From contig JAHEJX010000214.1 of the NCBI GenBank assembly GCA_024638645.1, forward strand, positions 1 to 64,000: a stretch of DNA of 64,000 nt, in the 5' to 3' direction. A program made the position numbers and the translations under genes. Positions within the stretch are counted from its first letter, which is position 1; every line of letters starts with the position of its first letter. This document shows positions 56,901 through 64,000 of this stretch, piece after piece. Origin of the DNA: Actinomycetes bacterium. Its GTDB lineage: Bacteria > Actinomycetota > Acidimicrobiia > Spongiisociales > UBA5794. The notes under the pieces were generated by a model. The model ran no database searches, was not told where the DNA came from, and saw nothing but the letters and a program-made list of their open reading frames with translations.

Positions 56901-57477
56901 GTCCAAGGGCCTGCAGTACGGCGTTCCGCTGGAAGAGTTCGTCGACACGTTCACGTTCCAGACGTTCGAGCCGAGAGGCATGGTGGAGGGTCACCCCAAC
57001 ATCAAGATGTCGAACTCGATCGTGGACTATGTGTTCAGGGCGTTGGGTGTCGAATACCTGCACCGCGACGAGCTGGCCCAGGTCCCACCGGAGCGCACCG
57101 GCCTCCCCGAGCCCGCCAAGGGCGTCGCGGTCGACGCCGGCTATCAGCCCGAGCTGGTCGAAGCAGTCATGGAAGATGACATCGACGCCCAGGCGAAGGC
57201 AGCAGCGTTCGTGGACAAGGTCGTGGACCTGCGTGACGAAGACACCCCGACGGTGCACGCCAACGGGACTCCGGCGACGGTTCCGGTGGCTCTGTCCGAC
57301 GGACCAGGCACGATGGCGGCGAAGTCAGCCACAGGCGTGCAGACGGCAGCGATCCAGGCAGTGTTGGCGGACAAGATGGGCGATGCCCCCCTGTGCGACA
57401 CCTGCGGACACATCACCGTGCGGAACGGCAGCTGCTACCGATGCCTGAACTGCGGTGACTCGAAGGGTTGTAGCTGA
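53977..57477 (+). CDS. nrdJ: Vitamin B12-dependent (class II) ribonucleoside-diphosphate reductase
   Basis: [70 protein letters not shown]; C-term zinc ribbon [27 protein letters not shown]. Confidence 0.97.
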   Translation: [1166 protein letters not shown]

Positions 57478-57732
57478 GACGGGCGCTGCATCCGACTCAG
57501 CCGCCTCAACGCGGAGATCACCTTGCGCCATGCGTTCGTAGTTGTGCGGAGATCCGCGTAACAACGTCCGCCATCGCGATGGAGAGAATCAACTCGTCGC
57601 GGATAGGGCTGCCCGCTCTCCCCCGTGAACCTGCTCGGCAGCAGCTGAATCGTGTAGCGGGATCTCTTGAGGACAGTGTGCTTGGAGAACAGCCAATACA
57701 TCGACGAATTCTGCCCGGTAGCGTCAGGCGCA

Positions 57733-60700
57733 ATGCAGTTCGGCATTCTTGGGCCATTGCTGGTCACGACTGGGGGCGACTCGATCGACCTGCCGTCGGC
57801 CAAACAGAGGACGCTTCTGGCGATTCTCCTGATTCACGCGAACGAAGTCATCTCCGTCGACCGGCTGACTGACCTCCTGTGGGAGAACGACCTGCCGGAG
57901 GATCCAGCCAACGCCTTGCGGTTCCACGTCTCGAAGTTGCGGGACAGTCTGCAGATCCGAGAAGCGATCGCGACGGAGGCGCCGGGGTATGTCTTGCATG
58001 TCGAGGCGACTCATCTGGACACCTTGCGCTTCGACGAACTGGCGGCCAACGCACGAGAGCTCGCTCCGCATGATGTGGATCAAGCGCTAACGATGATGAA
58101 CGAAGCGCTGGGCCTATGGCGCGGACCGGTCTTGGCCGAGTTCGAGTACTCGCTCTTCGCGCGGGAAACGGCGCTCCACTACAACGAGAAGCGAATCTCA
58201 CTTCTTGAAGATCGCATCGCGATCGAAGTCGAGAGTGGTCGCGGGGCCAATGCCATCGGCGAGTTGGAAGGCCTCGCAGCTGAGCATCCCTTCCGAGAAC
58301 GAATCGCCTGCCTGCTCATGCTCGCCTTGTACCGATCCGGGCGTCAGGCAGAGGCGCTGCGGGCTTGCGGTCGGCTGCGAAGCCGCCTCGTCGAGGAGCT
58401 CGGCATCGACCCCAGCGAATCAACCCAGCTGCTCGAACAACGCATCCTGGATCAAGACCCGACGCTCCTAGAGGGATTGGAGCCCGCAAGGCTCACCCCG
58501 CTCGGCAAGGCTGTCCGGGACTTCGAGATCGGCAATCGTATTGGAGAAGGCCGGTTCGGAATCGTCTACCGAGGGCGACAGACGACGGTTGGCAGGGACG
58601 TTGCGCTCAAAGCGATCCGCCCTGAGTACGCCAACGATCCAGAGTTCCTGCGGCGATTCGAAGCGGAGGCGCAGCTGGTCGCACGACTCGAGCATCCTCA
58701 CATCGTGCCGCTCTACAACTACTGGCGCGAGCTCGACACGGCGTATCTGGCGATGCGCCTGCTCCGGGGTGGGAGCCTTCGCGAATCGCTGCACCTCGGC
58801 CCGTGGCGAGGTGACCGGCTCGGGGCGCTGATTGAACAGATTGCTGCAGCGGCCAATGCGGCGCATCGTCAGGGAGTCATCCACCGCGACATCAAGCCAG
58901 CCAACATCCTTCTCGACGAGGACGGCAACGGATACTTGTCCGATTTCGGAATCGCAAAGTTCATCGACGCCGGCCAGGCCTTAACCCGAACCGGTGGGGC
59001 CCCGATCACTCCCGCCTACATGGCTCCGGAATTGCTTGACGGATCAGGGAACGTGGGACCCGCCTCGGATATCTATTCGCTGGCAATCGTGGCCCATGAA
59101 GCCCTCACAGGAGCGCACCCATACGTCACAGACTCTGTTTCCGCCATGATCAAGCACCAGCTCCACGAACCCCTGCCGCAGATAGCGAACGAGTCTGCGG
59201 CGACTGCGGTTCTGGCTAGAGCCGCTTCGAAAGACCCGTCCGAACGGCATCCCGACATTCGAAGTTTCGCCCGAGAATTGAGCGAAGCCCTCGATCCAAC
59301 CAGCTCAGTTGACGTCTTGATCCGAACCGAACAGCCCGAGATTGATGAGCAACCGATGACACTCTCCGATTTCATTTCGGCGGAGGCGCCGTTTGGCCCA
59401 ATCGCTATGGACGAGATTTCGTCGCCTGCCATTTACCGACAGCTGTACGACAGCGACAACCGGATCTATGAGGAGATCAACCAGCGCAACCCCTCCTTCA
59501 TCGTGGGGCGCCGCGGCGCCGGGAAGACTGCGCTCATGCGCGCACCGCTGCTCGATCCGGGCAACCTGCTGATCGAGTTCCAGTCAGCCGAGCTGTTTGC
59601 CCACGTGCTGCGCTGTGTCGATTCCATGGAGGCGAGCGGGGGGCGCATCTTCGCCAACCAGATAGCCGATCTGTGGGACGGCGTTGTATGGACCGGGTTG
59701 TGCCTGGGGACCCTTCGTTCGATAGACGGGTCGGCTGCGTCTCAGCACGACCTCCGCGTGGTGCAGCGGTTCGTGGCAGGCCACGGCGACATAAACACAA
59801 TGACAATCGACGGTATCGCCGCCCGCCACTGCCGGAAGGTCTCCGACGGGTCAGCAACCACTGCGGAGACTACGGGAGCGCTCGATGTGTCCTCGGGCGG
59901 AGTCGATATCCGAACAGCAAGGGTGTCCTGCTCGAAACTGCTACGGGATGCTGAGCTCAAACCGATCGTTCTCATCGACACTATGGAGGACCTGCACAAC
60001 GAGGTTCACACCCTGGCGCGAGTGCTGGCAGGCCTCTTCACGCTGATAGGCCGCACCGACCGCTCGCCGAATCGTGAGATCCAGTTCCGCTTCTGCTACC
60101 CGTCTGAGCTGTGGAGCAAACTCGCCGAGTTCGCAGCCAACCCACTCAAAGATGCTGAGAACAACATCAAGCTGTTCTGGCACGCTCGGGAGCTAATCAG
60201 AATCGCCGGGCATCGCCTCTCGCTCTATCTCGACATGAACAGCCCCGCCGTGCTTGACGAACTGTTCGGCCGCCGCGGGTACGACAAGACGTCCTATGAA
60301 GATGCGCGAGCCGTACTCGAACGGGTCCTGCCGGTAGGTGTAGAGAACTCATTCGGTGTGGAGGAGGCGACACTGGCATATGCGCTGCGGCACACACAGT
60401 TGCTACCACGCCACCTCCTCCGGATCCTCAACGGGGTGATGCGGCGCAGCAGAGAGCTCGAGGACGAGCCGCTCACCGTGTCACCTGCCGCTGTGACCGA
60501 TGGCGTACGACGCGTGGAAGAGCTTCTCGTCACAGAGATCTTCACCGCCTACTCCGCGGTCCACCCCAGCGCTCGTGAGGTGTGCAGGCGAGTCATTCCA
60601 GACCTTGCGCTGGCCTTCACTGACGGCAACCTACACAAGGTGTTCAACCAGGCCGGGATTCGCAAGGCAACGGGACTCCAGTACTTCGACTTCAAGGAGA

Positions 60701-60921
60701 TGCTGTTGGAAATCGGGTGCGTTGGCAGAGTCATCGGGCACACCGATCGATACGTCGAAGGCGAGTTCGACTACACCCTGCCGACACCCCTCTTCCCAGG
60801 CGCGGATGACGAGCTGTGCCTTCATCCCTTGTTCTCAAGAGTGTTCCGCGCTCGCATTGATGAGGGCGCTATGCCTGTCTACCCATATGGTGCCGACCCG
60901 CAGCATCAACCCACTTGGTGA
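57733..60921 (+). CDS. SARP-type regulator (wHTH+BTAD) fused to Ser/Thr protein kinase and C-terminal P-loop ATPase
   Basis: MQFGILGPLLVTTGGDSIDLPSAKQRTLLAILL…VDRLTDLLW…LRFHVSKLRD (SARP HTH), BTAD repeats; IGEGRFGIVYRG, VALKAIRP, HRDIKPANIL, SDFGIAKF, YMAPELL (kinase); SFIVGRRGAGKTALMR (Walker A), PIVLIDTMED (Walker B-like). Confidence 0.92.
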   Translation: MQFGILGPLLVTTGGDSIDLPSAKQRTLLAILLIHANEVISVDRLTDLLWENDLPEDPANALRFHVSKLRDSLQIREAIATEAPGYVLHVEATHLDTLRFDELAANARELAPHDVDQALTMMNEALGLWRGPVLAEFEYSLFARETALHYNEKRISLLEDRIAIEVESGRGANAIGELEGLAAEHPFRERIACLLMLALYRSGRQAEALRACGRLRSRLVEELGIDPSESTQLLEQRILDQDPTLLEGLEPARLTPLGKAVRDFEIGNRIGEGRFGIVYRGRQTTVGRDVALKAIRPEYANDPEFLRRFEAEAQLVARLEHPHIVPLYNYWRELDTAYLAMRLLRGGSLRESLHLGPWRGDRLGALIEQIAAAANAAHRQGVIHRDIKPANILLDEDGNGYLSDFGIAKFIDAGQALTRTGGAPITPAYMAPELLDGSGNVGPASDIYSLAIVAHEALTGAHPYVTDSVSAMIKHQLHEPLPQIANESAATAVLARAASKDPSERHPDIRSFARELSEALDPTSSVDVLIRTEQPEIDEQPMTLSDFISAEAPFGPIAMDEISSPAIYRQLYDSDNRIYEEINQRNPSFIVGRRGAGKTALMRAPLLDPGNLLIEFQSAELFAHVLRCVDSMEASGGRIFANQIADLWDGVVWTGLCLGTLRSIDGSAASQHDLRVVQRFVAGHGDINTMTIDGIAARHCRKVSDGSATTAETTGALDVSSGGVDIRTARVSCSKLLRDAELKPIVLIDTMEDLHNEVHTLARVLAGLFTLIGRTDRSPNREIQFRFCYPSELWSKLAEFAANPLKDAENNIKLFWHARELIRIAGHRLSLYLDMNSPAVLDELFGRRGYDKTSYEDARAVLERVLPVGVENSFGVEEATLAYALRHTQLLPRHLLRILNGVMRRSRELEDEPLTVSPAAVTDGVRRVEELLVTEIFTAYSAVHPSAREVCRRVIPDLALAFTDGNLHKVFNQAGIRKATGLQYFDFKEMLLEIGCVGRVIGHTDRYVEGEFDYTLPTPLFPGADDELCLHPLFSRVFRARIDEGAMPVYPYGADPQHQPTW

Positions 60922-60928
60922 CGCGGAG

Positions 60929-60955
60929 GGGCCGCACCGTTAACCGGTGCGGCCC
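60929..60955. terminator. Hairpin between convergent genes
   Basis: GGGCCGCACCG-TTAAC-CGGTGCGGCCC, 11-bp perfect stem. Confidence 0.7.
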
Positions 60956-60985
60956 TTCATAGCGCCCGAGGTGCGAAAGGGATAT

Positions 60986-61636
60986 CTACTCCGTGGCAAT
61001 TTCGAAGGCCTGTGACAGACTCTCGTCATCATTTGGTGTAGTCCGGCTCGGGCGCACATTTCCGTCCTGGAGACCCCAGGCCAGCACGTCTGCGAAGTGC
61101 TCGCCGCCAGCGTGAGCCCACTCTTCGTGGGTCCAGGAGTCGAGGCCACGTGCTGCCAAGAAGGCCTCACGAGTCTCGTCATCCAGCGACTGCACGTCCC
61201 ACACATGGGCCAGCTCATGCAGCAGTGTGAAGACCGTTCCGCAGTTGTAGACCACGTAGCTTCCGTTGCCGAAGGCCAGGTAACCGGCCCGAGTCCGGCC
61301 GTCGGCCGAGGTGCAGCGATCGCCGTCGCTGAAGTAGCGAACCTCGACCTCGGTCAGCTCGAGGCCATACTCGGCAAAGCGAGCGACCGCGAACCGCACG
61401 TCTGCGACCTGCGCCTCAGTGTCGGCGAAAACGACGACACCGTAGACGTGCTCCACGTACTTGGCGCCAGCAAAGCCGGACCGTGCGCCGTCTCGATGGC
61501 TGCTATCGGCGGACTTGGCTGCCTTGACGGCCTGGTCGACGCCGCTGTCGACGACAGTCACGTCTGTACCGGACACTGCCGTCACCACGAAGGCGACGGC
61601 CAAAGCCACTGTTCGAATGTTGCGTGCATAAGTCAT
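60986..61636 (-). CDS. Secreted putative zinc metallopeptidase-like protein
   Basis: Signal-peptide-like N-terminus; FTLLHELAHVWDVQ (HExxH) with downstream GGEHFADVLAWGL. Confidence 0.65.
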   Translation of the reverse strand: MTYARNIRTVALAVAFVVTAVSGTDVTVVDSGVDQAVKAAKSADSSHRDGARSGFAGAKYVEHVYGVVVFADTEAQVADVRFAVARFAEYGLELTEVEVRYFSDGDRCTSADGRTRAGYLAFGNGSYVVYNCGTVFTLLHELAHVWDVQSLDDETREAFLAARGLDSWTHEEWAHAGGEHFADVLAWGLQDGNVRPSRTTPNDDESLSQAFEIATE

Positions 61637-61689
61637 GCACGCAAACTCCGCTTCGGGCCTTAGCGGGCAGTTTGTGCTCGCTTAGGTGA

Positions 61690-61905
61690 GCCCGACACCG
61701 GGCTAAGGCAGCCGGGAACACGGTCGCTCGCTGGCGAGTCACCGCAGTCGAACCGGGCACCTCGGTGGACTGGGACCTCATCGAGGGTCCTTACGTCGGT
61801 ACGGGCGGCTACCGGCTCGAGGACCTAGGCGAGAGCACTCGTTTCACGCCGCGCGTGCAGCCACGGCCTGCGACTTTCGGACACAATCAGTACCCTCAGG
61901 AATAG
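61690..61905 (+). pseudogene. N-terminally truncated SRPBCC (START-like) remnant
   Basis: Frame without a start reads AKAAGNTVARWRVTAVEPGTSVDWDLIEGPYVGTGGYRLEDLGESTRFTPRVQPRP…*, matching the SRPBCC C-terminal pattern. Confidence 0.45.
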
Positions 61906-61947
61906 CTCTCGGAGACTCACTTCGGGGAATGGTGGAGGGGAGGACCC

Positions 61948-63567
61948 ATGAGGTCCCGGATCGCACTTGCGCTCGTCCTACTTCTGTCCGTCGCAACGCC
62001 GGCAACTGCAAAGCAGGAGCCGAAGCCGTTACACGCCAACGAGGGGATCAAGGTGGCGCGCGCTGCGCCCACTAACAGCCTCAACGGGATCTACGTGTCT
62101 CCGTACGACGGGAACGTCTACGTCGCCAGCGTGGGTGGTGACGAGATCACGGTGCACGACCCAAGGTCGGGCAGGTTGCTCGACCGCCTCGGGCCGGAGC
62201 GGGGCGTTCACGGTCCAGACGACGTCTTCATCACCGACGACGGCACGATCTACTGGACTGAGATTCTCACCGGCCACGTCGGGATGCTGAAGCCCGACGG
62301 CACGTTCACGCGTCAGTTCGTGGGACCGGGTGTGAACCCGATCACCATGAACGATGAAGGCCGCCTGTTCGTGAATCGATTGTTCCTCGGTCAAGGCCTA
62401 TGGGAGCTCGATGCAGATCTGGTGGATCCGCCGGTGGAGATCCACCCCGACCTGATGATCAACTCGTTCGACTTCGGCCCCGATGGCTACCTGTATGCCC
62501 CCTCGTTCTTCACTGGCGAGGTCCTGAGGATCGACGTCGACTCTGCGATCCCCGTCTCATTCGATGTCGTGGCCAACGTCGGTGGCGTCTCGTCTGCTGT
62601 GAAGTTCAACTCGCTGGGTGAGGCATACGCCGTCAACATCGGCGAAGGGAAGGTCGTGAAGCTCGACCTCTCCGGCGCAAACGATCACGACCTCGTGCTC
62701 GACGTCGAGGGCACAATCGACAACATCGCTTTCAATACGGACGACGTTCTCTTCGTCGCGGTCGGCGCTGACAATGAGATCATCCGAATCAGGCCCAACG
62801 GTCATACACGGACCATCACCCGGCGCGGCCTCGGGCTACCCGGCGACGTCGCGGTGTCCCCTGACGGGACAGTGTGGGTTACCGAGCTGTTCGCCATGAA
62901 CGGCTTCACCCGCGGCAAAACGCCGACGACGTCGTTCTACGACCGGTTCTTGCCACCAGGTGCCGGGTTCGCCGGAGCTACGACGGTTGTTGCCGACGGC
63001 GACAACCTGATTCTCTCGAGCGGCTTCGCCAATGCGGTGCAGGTGTTCGATCCGGAGACGGGTGCGGTGTCATTGGACATCCGGACGCTTGGCGGTGTCA
63101 CCAACGCCATCCGCCACGACGGCGACATCGTCGCCGCCCAGATCGCACTCGGCAACGTGGTGAACGCCGAGGATCCGACCGAGGTCCTCGTCGATGGGCT
63201 GTTTGTCCCGCTAGGGCTGGCAACGGACGGTGACACCCTCTACGTCGGCGACTGGGCGTCGGGCATCGTGTGGGCCGTCGGTGACGGCGGCGTTGCGCCG
63301 CTGACGTTCGGGCTGTCTTTCCCCGAAGGAATGGTCGTCGACGGTGACCGCCTGCTGGTGGTCGAAACCGGAGCCCAGCAGGTGACGGCGGTCGACCTGG
63401 CCACAGGCGCCCAGTCGGCCGTGATCATCGGCCTCGACTACTCGGACCGCAACCCGGAAGGGTTCTTCCCCTTCGGAATCATGTCCGGCGTCGACGTCAC
63501 CGACCGCTGGATCTACGTATCCGACGACGGCGTGAACCAAGTGTTCAAGTTCCGCAAACGCAAGTAG
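61948..63567 (+). CDS. Secreted NHL/SMP-30-like beta-propeller protein
   Basis: Signal peptide; repeated LNGIYVSPYDGNVYVAS, PDDVFITDDGTIYWTE, PGDVAVSPDGTVWVTE blades. Confidence 0.83.
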   Translation: MRSRIALALVLLLSVATPATAKQEPKPLHANEGIKVARAAPTNSLNGIYVSPYDGNVYVASVGGDEITVHDPRSGRLLDRLGPERGVHGPDDVFITDDGTIYWTEILTGHVGMLKPDGTFTRQFVGPGVNPITMNDEGRLFVNRLFLGQGLWELDADLVDPPVEIHPDLMINSFDFGPDGYLYAPSFFTGEVLRIDVDSAIPVSFDVVANVGGVSSAVKFNSLGEAYAVNIGEGKVVKLDLSGANDHDLVLDVEGTIDNIAFNTDDVLFVAVGADNEIIRIRPNGHTRTITRRGLGLPGDVAVSPDGTVWVTELFAMNGFTRGKTPTTSFYDRFLPPGAGFAGATTVVADGDNLILSSGFANAVQVFDPETGAVSLDIRTLGGVTNAIRHDGDIVAAQIALGNVVNAEDPTEVLVDGLFVPLGLATDGDTLYVGDWASGIVWAVGDGGVAPLTFGLSFPEGMVVDGDRLLVVETGAQQVTAVDLATGAQSAVIIGLDYSDRNPEGFFPFGIMSGVDVTDRWIYVSDDGVNQVFKFRKRK

Positions 63568-63582
63568 AGGCACTGACCGAAT

Positions 63583-63608
63583 GTGGGCGCTCCTCAGGGA
63601 GCGCCCAC
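63583..63608. terminator. Hairpin downstream of the beta-propeller gene
   Basis: GTGGGCGCTCC-TCAG-GGAGCGCCCAC, 11-bp perfect stem. Confidence 0.7.
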
Positions 63609-63669
63609 TGCGCACACGCGCCACCGGCCGACAGCCCTTCCCGAGGAACCGGTTGCACCTCAGCTTCTG

Positions 63670-64000
63670 CTACCCAAGCAGCGGCGTCGATTTCGACTCG
63701 CGCTCTCGACGGTGGCCCGCTGCGACGTCGTGCAGCACGGATTCTTGGATGTCGACTCCGCGTGCCGACGCCACCCTTGCCGGCGTCACTGCGCGCAGGG
63801 TGGACGTGCGGACCCCTCCTTCTACGAGAGAGCGCTCCCCCAGGATCGACCCTGGTCCGACTTCCGCGATGACTTCACCGTCGACGGCGACGGAGAGCAA
63901 GCCGTCGAGGAGAAGGTACAACTCAGTCCCTGGCTCGCCTTGCTCGACTAGCGCTTCCCCGGCTGACAGGCTGAGGATCTTGGGCTTCTTGCCCCCTCGC
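63670..64000 (-). CDS. Cyclic-nucleotide-binding (Crp-like) domain protein, truncated by the window edge
   Basis: ILSLSAGEALVEQGEPGTELYLLLDGLLSVAVDGEVIAEVGPGSILGERSLVEGGVRTSTLRAVTPARV is a cNMP-binding domain; the frame stays open to the window end. Confidence 0.85.
   Translation of the reverse strand, partial: RGGKKPKILSLSAGEALVEQGEPGTELYLLLDGLLSVAVDGEVIAEVGPGSILGERSLVEGGVRTSTLRAVTPARVASARGVDIQESVLHDVAAGHRRERESKSTPLLG

Noticed and set aside
57571-57582. CCATCGCGATGG 12-bp palindrome upstream of the SARP-kinase gene
   Set aside because: Could be an operator, but a single GC-rich palindrome this short is weak evidence without a second copy or conservation.
1-64000. CRISPR arrays, prophage, IS elements or integrons
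   Set aside because: No regularly spaced repeats, transposase/integrase motifs, phage structural genes or tRNA-associated integration signs were seen in either strand's ORFs.

Overview
A 64 kb, high-GC, gene-dense chromosomal window. Gene content (SARP/BTAD regulator, class II RNR, heliorhodopsin, F420/PPOX-type enzymes, acidic sigma-partner protein) suggests an uncultured actinomycete-like bacterium, possibly Acidimicrobiia; this is inference, since there is no rRNA in the window. I saw no convincing tRNA, rRNA, CRISPR array, prophage or transposase. Main blocks: (1) a purine uptake and catabolism island (BMP-type nucleoside ABC transporter, guanine-deaminase-like enzyme, xanthine dehydrogenase with a fused FAD-2Fe2S subunit); (2) an ECF sigma factor coupled to an acidic-tailed membrane protein, then a multi-hairpin intergenic region, then a heliorhodopsin with conserved retinal Lys, Glu counterion and both signature His residues; (3) a lipid-phosphatase cluster with two PAP2 genes, a PAP2-kinase fusion and a flippase-like protein; (4) an adenylate cyclase/NB-ARC-like regulator; (5) a DtxR-family regulator divergent from an Fe3+ ABC operon, with a 12-bp perfect inverted repeat between them; (6) a P1B-5-like ATPase with a C-terminal hemerythrin domain, a CFA-synthase-like methyltransferase and a MacB/LolD-type ABC system, three transcription units that share an upstream GAGGCAAAGGAC motif; (7) NrdJ behind a promoter with two NrdR-like boxes 32 bp apart; (8) a 1062-aa protein fusing a SARP DNA-binding/BTAD module, a complete Ser/Thr kinase and a P-loop ATPase. 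The last is my best candidate for an undescribed signalling system. All homology calls come from motif recognition by eye; no searches were run.
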